Part shown: positions 1-10,910 of the stretch, one piece after another | Layout of the letters: every line of letters starts with the position of its first letter | Position numbering within the stretch: position 1 is the first letter of the stretch | Origin: Ilex aquifolium | Lineage: Eukaryota; Streptophyta; Magnoliopsida; Aquifoliales; Aquifoliaceae | Direction: 5' to 3' | Length of the DNA stretch: 64,000 nucleotides | Assembly (NCBI GenBank): GCA_951799425.1 | Contig: OX637393.1 | Location: 9,060,244-9,124,243 of the forward strand | Notes under the pieces: generated by a model | Database searches by the model: none | What the model was told of the DNA's origin: nothing | What the model saw: only the letters and a program-made list of their open reading frames with translations | Position numbers and translations under genes: made by a program

Positions 1-253
1 TGTGTGATTTTTGCATGTCCAACTTTTTTTTCCAAAAAAAAAAAAAATTGGTTTTCTTCCAAGTGCACAACTTTGAGTATAACACAGCCCTCTGTATTTG
101 TGATGGAACCTGGAGTTTACATCTTTTTTCCCCATGCTTTTCAGTGTTTTATGTGTGCATTTGTGCGGCGTGTTTGTGTCTGGGGGAAGGGAAAGAAAGG
201 ACCTTGACCATTCTGTTGATAAATATTGATGATGAATTTTTGCTGTTTTGTAG

Positions 254-366
254 GTCGAGATTGGGTGATAGCTGCAAATCTCTGCAAACATGTGGGGCAA
301 ATCTATGCTCTTCTAGAAGTGGATATAGCTGAAACAGCATTGTCAATCTGTTGCAGTTGCTGTTGA
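254..366 (+). CDS. 3'-terminal exon of an unidentified gene (partial)
   Basis: A 3' splice site (pyrimidine-rich tract ending in TTTTGTAG) is followed by an open frame, read from base 256, coding about 36 residues. It includes the stretches RDWVIAANLCKHVGQ and YALLEVDIAETALS and ends with CCSCC and a TGA at 364-366. Codon use looks coding and the base composition is less AT-rich than the flanks. Bases 1-253 would be the end of the upstream intron, with poly-T and poly-A tracts and no convincing exon. The rest of the gene lies left of the window. I do not recognise the protein. A second open stretch after a TATCCAG acceptor near 443 (VALRRSCLLGIIDRAPG, stop near 540) could be an alternative last exon. 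Moderate to low confidence. Confidence 0.4.
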
Positions 367-880
367 TGGGACTTGAGGTTTTTTAACTTCTCTTCTTCTT
401 TCTTCTCTTTCTGTATGCTGATCGGTCACCTCTGTATCCAGGTTGCTCTTCGCAGATCGTGTTTATTGGGTATTATTGATCGTGCTCCTGGCACTTTTAA
501 TGATTCTGTTTATGCATCTATTTTGTTCACATTCCGATGAACACCTTGTGTTGTTTACTGTGCCTGTGATTATGCCTAATACTGCTTATAAAGAGCTATC
601 AGTTGCACATATGTTTACTTGAGACTTATTCTGAAGACTGAGCCAATACAATGTGGAAAGCTTCTTGAGTGATAATTGCTGAATCAAGTGGTGGTTATTA
701 ATTACAACGAGTTCAAGCCTCTATTACAAAATCTAGTTGTGGATGGTATGTGTTGTTGGTGGAACTAATCTGCTTTAGGAATTTCCGTAGCAGCCCTTAA
801 TAGTTGTGGTAAACCAACTATCTTTCTTGCTTTCACAACATTTGTCCCTCGCAAGGCACATTTTCATTTTAATTGGTTAG
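367..880. other. Probable 3' UTR and downstream flank
   Basis: This stretch follows the terminal exon and has no long open frame apart from the possible alternative exon around 443-540. It is T-rich, as plant 3' UTRs usually are. No transposon terminus is visible until the hAT-like element at 881. Confidence 0.3.
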
Positions 881-1097
881 TAGGGCTGTTAATTGAATCG
901 AGTTACTTGGGTTCAGTTTGGATTCGACTTGTTTCCTAAATGATCTAAGTTCGAACAAATTTTTAGGATTGTTTAGAAAAACGAGCCTAACTCGTCAATA
1001 TATAAAAAAGTTAGAGTTATTCAGGTTTGGTTTGTTTAGAAAACAAGGTTAACTTGAACAAATTTTTAGATCAAGTTCGGTTCAATTATCAATCCTA
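881..1097. mobile_element. Short non-autonomous hAT-like element (MITE)
   Basis: It starts TAGGGCTGTTAATTGAATCG and ends with the imperfect inverse CAATTATCAATCCTA. Flanking 8-mers are ttggttag on the left and ttggtatg on the right, which match at 6 of 8 positions. TAGGG termini and 8-bp target duplications are typical of hAT. The interior is AT-rich with short inverted sequences and no coding potential. It is probably old, given the diverged ends. Confidence 0.45.
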
Positions 1098-1436
1098 TTG
1101 GTATGGGCTGCCTGTATTCTTGCTACCTCCCTTTATACCCGAAAGTCGCTCAATCTTCTCTTTATGTTGGGATTTGATTAGTTTTTAGTTTCAGGTTTTC
1201 ATATCTTGGGTTGCGTTTCAATTGATCTCCCAACTCGTCTAAGTTGCTAGGTCAAGTTATGGTTAAAAAGAAGATCGGCTATAATTCAATGGGATCAAGA
1301 TAAGATTGAAAAAAAAAAACTCGTCTCAATCTTAGCATGTTGGAATTGATCCAAACAACCTATTTTACCGTAAGATGACCGAATTCAATTGCAATCTCAC
1401 TTCTAGTTTATAGTAACTTTTCGCATGGTAATTAAC

Positions 1437-1525
1437 GGGTCTTTGGTCTAATGGTATTTTTTGTTTTTTTAAAGGTTTTACCTTTTTAAAGTTAAGGGTT
1501 CAGGTCCATTGGGCGACAAAAAACG
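1437..1525 (+). repeat. Degenerate tRNA-like SINE fragment
   Basis: GGGTCTTTGGTCTAATGGTA fits a pol III A box (TGGTCTAATGG), and GGGTTCAGGTCC about 55 bp later resembles a B box. The same head sequence occurs on the minus strand at about 47868-47975, so this is a dispersed family and not a real tRNA gene. No cloverleaf can be drawn. Confidence 0.35.
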
Positions 1526-2519
1526 TGATTGGTTGATAGGACGGATTTCAGTTGTTTAGACGAATTGTATCAAAGTCTTTGATATGGGTTTGAATTGTAT
1601 CAAAGTGTAAGTTCTGATTTAATTATCGTATATGTTGAAGGATTGGTTAATGCACTCGAGGTTTGCCCTCGATTCTATTCAAACTCACGAACATGAGTGT
1701 CATAAACGCCCATCCCCTTGCCGAGGATAGTTTAGAGATTTCTCCCGTTACCCCCCATTTCCCATGGTATCTATTAAATAATAATTCTTCAGAACCATTC
1801 AATGAACATTCAAACTGCCTAATGCAAAAATTTCTTTAAATCATCCTTGATTTCCTTAACAATAACCCACTGCATGTTCCAATTCAAAAACTGCAGCATC
1901 AACATTAATTTTCATAATTCCAGAATCAAGAAGAATAGAACTTCACACAAAAACCCTTACAGTTCTTTCAATCAATAATTCAAATTAACTGATACAAAAT
2001 ATGGGCACACCAAATAACATATCTAAATCGACGTCACACAGCTGTGAATAAATAGATGATTCCCTCCTTCACCACTCTTGCAACACCTAGTAACCCCGGG
2101 CGTGATCACGAGGATTCTCTCATTGTAAAATGTGTGATTTGAACCATAGTTATTAACCCGGAAGGACAACCCGTCATCACAGTACCATCAAAACCAAGCA
2201 ATAAACTGCGTTGTTCCCGTGAATCGAACATTGCTTGATAACTACATGTGAGTCAAATAAAACCCTAAACGAGTACAACTTATCACTAAACCATCAGGTC
2301 GGGTGGTTGCAGCATCTCTGTTCCTAACAAAACAAAGAAGGAATAAATACAAAAACTACACAACTTTTTCAAATATATAATTATCTTAAATCTTTTAACC
2401 TGTTGGTGGGTTAACTAATCATATTTAACCTGTTGGTTTTCCAAACCACGCAAATAGTTAATTTCCTTGAACAAAGTCAGCCTATTAACCTAACTTGAAG
2501 TTAAATGTCAAGCGAAGAC
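1526..2519. other. Gene-free stretch
   Basis: No supported exon or transposon end was found. The 2050-2330 part is less AT-rich and could be a decayed gene remnant, but no continuous frame supports that. Confidence 0.3.
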
Positions 2520-3507
2520 CACTACAACTAAAAACATTTTCTGTGATAATTTTTTGCGACGTTTTTTATTTCGTCGCGACTTCGTCGTAATAGCTTGCGA
2601 CGAATATTATTTTTGTCACAAAAAGTTATTTTTTGCGTTGCGAAAAATAAAAACCACGTCGCTAAAATATATTATGGCGTCATAGAAAAAAATTAATAAT
2701 AATTTAAATAATTTTCTGCAACGAATATAAATCGTCACAAATTAATTTGCATTAATCAAAATGTAAAGACATTGGCGACGCTACAAAAACATCCCAAAAG
2801 TTATTTATTTGCGATGCAAAACTTAATCGTTGTGAAAAAGTTGAATTAATCAAAATGTAAACACATTTGCGGGAAAAACTTCGTTAAATACAGTCATTCC
2901 CGACAAAAATATTGATCGTCGCAAAAAACAAAGTTCATCAATAATTCGCAACACTTTTATTTTCGTTGCAAAAAAATTAAAACTTTTTTTTAAAATAACC
3001 CTCCTTGAAAAACAAAATTTCAATAGAATTTATCACCTATTTAATCAAACACTAGTAATACTTGTCACATATTTTCCAATAAAGAACCAACACATCTAAT
3101 AAATGTCGCGTGTTTTCCATTCAACAACCAACACAAACTAGCTCCAAATACCATACTAACCAAAACACACAATACCAATACCACAAGTACATTTAACTTC
3201 CCATACACAAAACTTATACAAGTCATCAAAATCCCCAATATATCCAACAGTTTAATCCGCATACAAATTTTCCAAAATATTTAGCTACAAGACTAAGTTA
3301 ATTCTTTGGTTTGAATGCATAAATCCATCATCTATCTGTTATAAAAAAATAAAAATAAATTAACATATTATCAATCAATTTTTTCTAAAACATAAATATA
3401 CATTCAAATATAAAATCATCAAGTTTGTTGTGGCAAGGTTGAGATAGCCAACCAGTCTCAGTGGCCACTGGTGAGGTTTTTCACCGAGTCGCACCCTTAA
3501 CGGAGTG

Positions 3508-3840
3508 TTTTATCGTCAAACTCTCAAACCAGGTCTCGGATCAAGATGTCGTTTTTTTCTACAAGTATTCATGCCCAAATTGTAGGTCTCTGTCCGTTTT
3601 CATGACAAACGGAGCAAAAACAGGCGGATTTGGGACCCTTAGCTCCAAAAATTAAGGTTTTATAATTCTGAAGTAAAATTTATAGTTTTTTATCAAACTC
3701 TCAAACCGAGTCTTGAATCGAGATTATGTCATTTCCCATAAGTTTTTATGCCCAAATTATAGGTCTTCATCTGTTTTTACAGCGAACAGAGCGGAAACGG
3801 GTCGATTGGGACCCTTACCTCCAAGATTAAGGATACTTAA
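3508..3840. repeat. Diverged tandem duplication inside the CACTA-like element
   Basis: The phrase TCAAACTCTCAAACC occurs near 3516 and again near 3693. Both copies continue through similar sequence (ATGCCCAAATT, TAGGTCT, then a phrase on GGGACCCTTA). The period is about 178-181 bp. The function is unknown. Confidence 0.6.
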
Positions 3841-4608
3841 AATACAATAACACAAACATATCACAAACTGCTTGAGTAAATTTTGCATATATTTTTTTGG
3901 ATAATAAGTGCTTTGATCACCCTTTTTTTTGGTTGGCCTGGCATTTTAAGTTGTTTGATTATTTGCTATTTGTAGTATAGTTAATATATACACATAATTT
4001 CTTTTTTAGTGATGATCTAATGATCACGTGTTTAATACAATCACAAATAATACTACTAATTTCGTCGGCTCAAATAGTTACCATGATTAGTTCTTAATTT
4101 TAATTCCTTTTTGAAAAAAAAAATAATAATAATGCATATAGAAGGTTTATAATTGTTTTTGATGATGGTTAGGAATACTGATTGCTTCGGATTAATTGTT
4201 TTCCCTCTAAACTGAAACCCAAAAACTCCTCAGCTCAAAAGCTAAGATATCTGACAAACCCACAAAACTAAACACTTCATAGGACGAATTTATCTAAAAA
4301 TAGAATCAAAAGTCAAAAGAATTTAACAACACATTCATCATTTGACAGCTACGAAAGGTAAGATTCCGCCATAAACATGAATTACCTCGAATATGTCTTC
4401 GAAGACATCGTTTGTACCTTGTGTCTTACACAAACTCAAATTCATATTTGATTGCGACTAGAAGAAACAAGAAGTATAAGAAATCAACACGGAAACAAAA
4501 CGCAGATTGAAGATCAGGTATGAACTGTAATACCCAATCATCAAAACCCAAATTTCAATGAAAATAAACAAACATTCTGGGGAGATAATTACGACATATA
4601 TAAGTTTA

Positions 4609-4812
4609 CTAGTAAATGTCCATGCCTGAAGGCACGGAGTAATGAAAAAAAAGTTGTCAATTAAAATGCATACCAAATGAAAAAAACATTGAGAACATTG
4701 AAAAATGTACCTTTTATTACACCAAGATCTATTATTTCGACATTCAACAAATTGTTCAGCAACACTACGATCAATAGCATCTGTACTTATGACTGAAAGT
4801 ACAATTGAATTC

Positions 4813-4844
<32 letters not shown>

Positions 4845-6198
4845 AAAAAGCAATTGTGTATCATCATAGTAGTGTTAGCTAATATCCCTTGCCAAAAGAC
4901 ACTACAAAAATTTTGGGCCCACTACAAAAAAATTTGGACAAATTTTCTTTGAACTTAACAAAAAAATCAAATACGAAAATGAATACAACACTTCATGAAT
5001 CATATCCATGTTGGTATCTTGCATTTGAACATTAAAAAAAATTATGCTACACTCTAATATTTTGACCAAATTAATTCACACACAATTCTAATCCTACCAT
5101 ACCACTTTCAAGCCAATTTTTATAATTGAATCTCAACTTAGCGATAATTTTTTTATATAGAATCTAAAACTTGAAGTCTTAGTTAGGGGGAATTTGGTGC
5201 CTAACCCCTTGTTCTGTCTAATTTACAAAGGATTCAAGCAAGAAACCTTATTTTTAGGAAGAGACATTCCCTTCCTTTCTTGTTGAAATATTGTAAGATT
5301 TTTGGAGTGTGCAATCCTCATCATCATTGGTGTTGGAATATGAAATAGAAGTCACATTTAAGGTGATCTATCATTCCTTGATTGTTAAATCTTGCATGAA
5401 TTAAGGAGTTTTGATTCACCTACATTGGTAGCTGAAACTTTGCACAATTGGAGAAGTTACCGCCTACCTTATCTGCCACAAACCTAAAATTTCATCCTTA
5501 AAATGTATTGTGATATGTAAGAAAAAAAAAGATTTGATTGGCTCATGCCATTTTTTTTAAAACCCACTTACATGGGACTTTATTAAAAAACCAAAATAAT
5601 GAGAATACTGATAGGCAATTTTAAACTCTGAAATCAAATCCCTATACATTTGGACTTTGACATGGTCTATTTGTTTGGAGAATTTGACATGCTCCTTTGA
5701 TTGGGAATAGTAATGGCCTTGGACTCTGAGGGAAAAAATTATCTAGAATCCAAAATCCATCAAAGACAAAAGAATCATTAATTGAATTCCGGTCACCATA
5801 TTTCAATTCTCAGTTAGGATTTTTCCAATTTTTTTACTTAAAATCTAGGGGGAATGACAGCGAGAGGGGGATGGGGAAAAAGTGGAACAAAATGAGAGAG
5901 AGAGAGTTGATGGGTGAGGTATTAGGATAAGATAGGAGAGAGAGTTAGATGAGAGATAAGAGTCTTAGAGTTAAATGAGAGATAAGAGTCTTACAGTTAG
6001 ATGTGAGAGAGAGAGAGTTAGATGAGAGATAGGCATGTTAGAGTTAGGGAGAGAGAGTTGTATCACTTAGTATGAGATAGGGAGAGAGAGTTAGGTGAGA
6101 GATAGAAGTCTTAAAAAAATTTGACATGAGTGCCGTCGGATCAATAATCGTCAAGCGAAAGCTCAAGACAAAGAAATTTAGCTACTTTATTATATAAA
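4609..6198 (-). mobile_element. Helitron A (non-autonomous, minus strand)
   Basis: On the minus strand the 3' end is a short hairpin (TGCCTTCAGGCA) followed about 10 bp later by CTAG and a host T: the Helitron 3' signature. The 5' end is TTTATATAATAAAGTAGC, the same family sequence as other copies here (TCTATATAATAAAGTAG) with the second base mutated from C to T. No terminal inverted repeats or target duplication, as expected for rolling-circle elements. No Rep/helicase frame. The 5'-proximal part (5870-6110) has degenerate GAGAGAGAGTTAGATGAGAGATA tandem repeats. Confidence 0.65.
4812..4839. repeat. C17 followed by A11 homopolymers
   Basis: Seventeen C and then eleven A in a row. This could be a real slippage tract, but run length is error-prone in most sequencing methods. 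Confidence 0.8.
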
Positions 6199-7067
6199 TA
6201 TACTAGTCATTGCCCGTGCCTGAAGGCACTGCATTACTTGTAAAAAATGAACAAAAAATTCTCCAAAGCAACAACACATATACAAATACATTAGGAAAAA
6301 AAAATACTAATAGAACCAAATCAACAGGATAAAGGCCTGAGTTGCATATCTAATGTCTTATATATCGTTATATACTCTAAAAAAATATAAGATTCTATCC
6401 AAAGCAGAATCGAACACTAATCATCAATGGCAGCAAACATTTAACTAACATAATAATCATGGCCACCTAATGGTGATCAGACATGTGGTTCAAAGTCTGA
6501 AAGACACTATGTAACTCATAAAAAAATTGCAAACATGTATCCATGTTGGAAAAAAATGTAACTCATAAAATTTAATCGAAAGATATACACGAAATAATCA
6601 GATTCGTCTTTTCGAACATAAACATACATTAAGTTTTTTGATTCAGTTATAATAGTATATTAACTAATCTCAGAGTTAATAGTATATTAACTAAGATTCG
6701 TCTTCATACATAAACATACATTAAGGCACTGTGTGACACAACAATATCGCCCGAATAAAAAATTAAAGGCATAACGAAAAATTAAATTAAAACTGAAAGA
6801 ATACTTTATTGTCTAAAGACACTTTACAACTTAAAACAAAAGATAAAAACATTGACCATGTACACATTAGACTCAACTTATATCTAATAATAACCCGTAA
6901 CTGAAATCACTGTATAACACAAAAGAAAAAAAACATTGTTTAGAGAATTTTCATCACTCTAAAGACACTGTGTAACTAAAGAAATATTGACAACAAAAAT
7001 ATATAATTTCATAAAATAATCAAAATCTTCATCATCATATGACTCCACCGTTCCTATTTTTCACAGC

Positions 7068-8310
7068 CATGAATACATCACCACCAAACCAACTCAATTT
7101 TCTTCTTCTAGCTTTAACCAAGCAAAGCCATATTTAGCTGTAATTTTCTTGCAGTTTGGCTATGGTGGTACAGCTATAGTAGTAAAGTTAGCTCTAAACC
7201 AAGGAATGAGCCATTATACTCTTGCTGTCTATCGGAATGTCATAGCCGCTGTTGTCTTTGCTCCTTTTGCTATGGTCTTAGAAAGGTCTCTCTGAATTCT
7301 AATGTGTGTGTGTATATATATAAATGTGTGTGTGTTCATTTGTGTATGTGTGTTAAGACTTGAAGTAATGGGGATTCTTCTACTTAACAGGAAGGTAAGG
7401 CCACAAATGACCACCTCCATCTTCTTGAAGATTATGTTGCTCGGCTTGTTGGAGTATGTCTTAACCTCTAAGCCTATCTTTACTATCTAGACCTCAGTAT
7501 ATATACTATTATGTTCCTCTGACTAAAACCCTGTGCAGGCCAGTTATCGACCAGATCCCTGTTCTATACAGGGATGAAGTATACTACAGCAACTTTTGCA
7601 ACAGCAATGTCCAATATTCTTCCTGCCATAACTTTTTTAATGGCTTGGATCCTCAGGTAACTAACTATATGTTTACCTACATTAATACATTAATATCATG
7701 TATTCAAAGAAGTAACTGGAAGAAGGGGGAGTGTTTCAAGCTCGAGCAGATGAATATCAAGACATTACACAGCCAGGCAAAAATAGTAGGGACACTGGTG
7801 ACTGTCGGAGGAGCAATGATTATGACATTAATTCAAGGACCTACAATTGGATTGCCATGGACCAAACAGAAAAGCCATTAAAAAAGGACCTACAACCGCT
7901 GCAAATCAGCAACATCCAATCATCGGCGCTCTCATGATTGCATCAGGGTGTTTCTGCTGGGCCTGTTTTTATATCCTTCAAGTGAGAGATTCCCACCGCA
8001 TCCACCCCTCTTTTACACTTTTATTGTAGTATTTTTGGTCTGGCCACATGAAGTCTAATAAAATTGGTAACTCGATAATTCTTATTTTCTGCTGATCACT
8101 TCCTATATCATCTCAGCCAGAAGAAGATAACTGTGTCTGTTTGTAGGCAATTACACTGAAGTATACTACCCTGCTGCACTCTCCCTCACATCTCTAATAT
8201 GTACGACGGGCGCAATGCAAGGCACTATACTGACCCTTGTCATTGAAAGGGGCAACGCAGCAATCTGGTCCATAAAGTGGGATTCTACATTCTTAGCTGC
8301 TCTTTACTGT
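7068..8310 (+). pseudogene. WAT1-related / UMAMIT (EamA, nodulin MtN21-like) transporter, truncated pseudogene
   Basis: WAT1-related proteins are ten-helix EamA-family membrane transporters of amino acids, auxin or other metabolites. Five exons can be followed: to 7285 (AKPYLAVIFLQFGYGG, ALNQGMSHYTLAVYRNV); 7391-7453 (KVRPQMTTSIFLKIM, LLGLLE); 7539-7656 (PVIDQ, then ATFATAMSNILPAITFLMAW); 7741-7981 (QAKIVGTLVTVGGAMIM, later GALMIASGCFCWACF); 8147-8310 (AITLK, later ERGNAAIWSIKWDSTF). Splice sites are mostly intact GT/AG. It is broken: no in-frame ATG for exon 1, a +1 shift after PVIDQ in exon 3, a stop after WTKQKSH plus a frame change in exon 4, and a shift in exon 5. The exons for the last helices are missing. 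It lies inside Helitron B, so it is most simply a captured genomic fragment. Confidence 0.85.
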
Positions 8311-8435
8311 GTAAGAAACTCTCAACCCATCAGGGGTGACTCCAGTGATGAATAACAGTTTCCATATATAAGCATGCTGAAAATAATCTATCTGATAAAT
8401 CTTTTATAGTCATCCTAAAGAGCTAGGATCAAATC

Positions 8436-8660
8436 CTACCTTCGTCCAGGTTTTTGTCCAGTTTTAGGTGCAGCCCCAGGACCAAGAAAATATTTGAACA
8501 ACAAATGATCGTCCAGATTTAGTTGGCCTGAAATAACCAGCTCACAGAGTTCGCGACACAGGAAACAGATCCCAAGAAGATGGCCATAACAGAATCTTAA
8601 TCCAACTTTCATATTACCAACAGAATCAAGATGCACATGAGCAAATTCATGGTCAATCAA
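8436..8660 (-). other. Open frame of unknown origin in Helitron B
   Basis: A 74-codon frame without recognisable family. The middle (RFCYGHLLGICFLCREL) looks more protein-like than chance, so it may be another captured exon. No splice sites or conserved motif settle it. Confidence 0.2.
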
Positions 8661-9751
8661 TAATCATATAACAACAATCAGCATATTAGTTTCCACAGCT
8701 TCAGACTAAATACATTAAAGAATCATATGAACCTCGAATCACCATAAAATTGAAGAGTACAGATAAAGCTTGTAAATGGTAACAACTTGCCGTGGACTGG
8801 TCGTGAAGCTCCAGCTTTGTAAGTCGCCTTTAAATGGTGCTCTTTATATTTCAATTAAAGAGAAAACAACAAAGACCTCTAGAGTTTCAATAATTAACCA
8901 TTAAATCAAAATATATTTCTACAAAATTAAAGCAATAGTAACATATCAATGGTGTAGCAATTAAATCCACGTTTTTATCATTCCACTGCTCAATGGTGTA
9001 GTAACTAATCACTTGCATTTCATCAAACAGGTTATGTGCAAGAAGGGTAAGAGAGATATTCATACGCAACATTAGTAACCCAACACTCCAGAATTTGCAG
9101 CCTTTTTTTTAAAACAATTCACATAAGCAACCTCACTCAAAATCGCTTTGGTCTCTAAATTTCTAAATTTTTAAAGCTATTGTTGAAATGGAGTCAGAAG
9201 ATGTCTGCTGTCTTCTGTTGAATCGAGCAGAGGACCACTTGCCAATCGTAGACGTCGTTGGCAAGAGAAAACTCAGAGATAGAGAGAGGGAAACTGAGTA
9301 AATAGAGGAACAGAGATAGAGAGAGAGCAAAACCTGGTATCGTCGGTGGCAGTGGAGGTGGCAATGGCGAGGTCGCTGGTAGAGAGAGAGAGAGAGTGTG
9401 AGAGACAGACATGGTATAAATATGAAAATGGGAGATATGTATTGTGGGTGGGTCTGAGTGAGAGACGTACAGATATCAGAGATTGAGATAAGTATTTGAG
9501 AGACATACAGGGATAGAGGAGAAAGAGGCGTGAGAGAGAGAGACGGGGGAGAGATAGGCTTTTTCATGGGCGAGAAAAAAAAAATTTAGAATTAATCGTA
9601 GACCATTTGATCAAACTTTTTAAAATGATCTGAACCGTCTCTTGTTTCAAAACGATCTGGACCTCTCTTTGTCTTTTAGATTTTGTCTCAAAACAATCTG
9701 GACCTCTCTTTGTCTTTTGGATTCAAACTTCGCTCTACTTTATTATATAGA

Positions 9752-10298
9752 TATATATATGTGTGTGTGTGTGTGTGTGTTTATAGCAATGAATTTTGTA
9801 TACGAGTGTCTGAGTACTTTTTGTGGTTGGGTAAAAACAGGGTTGCTACATGAAAGATCAATGACCCCAGCTTCAATTTAGACAGAAAGCAGAGATATGT
9901 GTTAGGGTTTAAAAAAAAGAAAAGAAAAAAGAGGAGGGTTGATTGCGAGATTGGATAGAGCGAATAGCCGTTGTCCAACACCAACACGTTGAGCGAAGGA
10001 GAGAGAGTGTTTCGTCAAAGGCAGAAGATGAAGGACTTGGGGATTAACGCGAAGGTGAGTGGTGAGACATAGTGCCTCCCGTGGTGGCGAGGTGCTTAAC
10101 TATTGATGGTGATGAGATATTGAGTTTCCGGTGAGAGAGAAGAGCGGAGGAGAATGACAGAAAGAGAGAGGAGATAATATACGAAAATTATAAAATAGGT
10201 ATTTGCGACATAATTCTAAAATCGTCGCAGATAATATACTTTTTACAATGTTTTGTAATTCGTCACACAAAAAAACATAACAAAAAATGATTTTTCCT
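9752..10298. other. Right subterminal part of the CACTA-like element
   Basis: It begins with a (TG)n microsatellite (9758-9780), then a somewhat GC-richer, GA-rich stretch (9930-10170) without a supportable gene. The subterminal GCGAC/CGTCGC motifs of the CACTA element follow at 10200-10275. Confidence 0.35.
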
Positions 10299-10301
10299 AT
10301 A

Positions 10302-10904
10302 AAGTCCGTTTGTTTAGCAAGATAATGGTAGAAAATAAAAGAAAGAGAAAATTTTAAAAGTTTACATGCGTTTGTTTAGCATGAAATAGAAAATGATAGA
10401 AAAGATAATTTTCTCTCATGTTTAGATTTTCTCACATCTAACTAACTTTTTTTTCTTGCAAAAAACACAAGGAAAAGTAAGAAAGTTGTGTTCAATAGCC
10501 TAACTTTCTATTTTACCCTTATTTTTCTTAAAATATTCAATTAGTTATTAATTTTAAAAAAATGTGTACAAATTAGGCTAATCATATAATTTGGTCTAGA
10601 GATTAAGGTTTGAGTCGATCTTTGCTCCTGAATTAGGTTAGGAGTCAATTTTTTTAAAAATTTGAATAATAAAAAATATTTTTTCTTATTTAGACCGAGT
10701 TAAAATAATTAAGGATAATTTAGACAATTAGAAAAAATTTCTTATAACTTTCCTTTTTTTCAAACATTGAAATGATATTGTTTTCAAAAAATTTTAGAAG
10801 TTTTTCATGCTAACCAAATACATGCATGAAAATATATTTTCTTTTACTTCACTTTATATCTCTTTCACTTTTCATCATCTTTTTCTTGCTAACCAAACAG
10901 ATCC
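10302..10904. mobile_element. PIF/Harbinger-like MITE inserted in the CACTA 3' end
   Basis: Terminal inverted repeats AAGTCCGTTTGTTTAGCAAG and, on the other strand from the right end, GGATCTGTTTGGTTAGCAAG. Flanked by ATA on both sides. A relative of the same length lies in PSAK intron 1 (61253-61852). Interior AT-rich, no coding. Confidence 0.65.
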
Positions 10905-10910
10905 ATAGTG

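Larger units (their letters stand above)
6203..9751 (-). mobile_element. Helitron B carrying a captured WAT1-like gene fragment
   Basis: The minus-strand 3' end is the hairpin GTGCCTTCAGGCAC, then GGGCAATGA, CTAG and a host T at 6202. The minus-strand 5' end at 9751 is TCTATATAATAAAGTAGAG, preceded by A, so the element sits at an A-T site as Helitrons do. Length about 3.5 kb with no helicase. It holds five exons and introns of a WAT1-related gene (7068-8310), plus strand, so opposite to the Helitron. Near the 5' end a 43-bp unit is repeated (9640-9720). The gap to Helitron A is only 4 bp. Confidence 0.7.
2520..10910. mobile_element. CACTA-like (En/Spm) element, non-autonomous and nested
   Basis: The left end reads CACTACAACTAAAAACATTT. 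The right end, once the MITE at 10302-10904 and one copy of its ATA target duplication are removed, reads AAAAATGATTTTTCCTATAGTG in two adjoining pieces. Its complement starts CACTATAGGAAAAATC, a good partner for the left end. Both subterminal zones (about 2550-2970 and 10200-10275) are rich in GCGACG/CGTCGC repeats, as CACTA subterminal binding repeats are. Flanking trinucleotides are gac and aac, so a 3-bp target duplication would need one mutation. No TNPD-like transposase frame remains. Most of the interior is two later Helitrons. Confidence 0.5.

Noticed and set aside
4458-4853. Minus-strand open frame of 131 codons with a glycine run
   Set aside because: It runs through the C17/A11 homopolymer and the Helitron A terminus; no domain.
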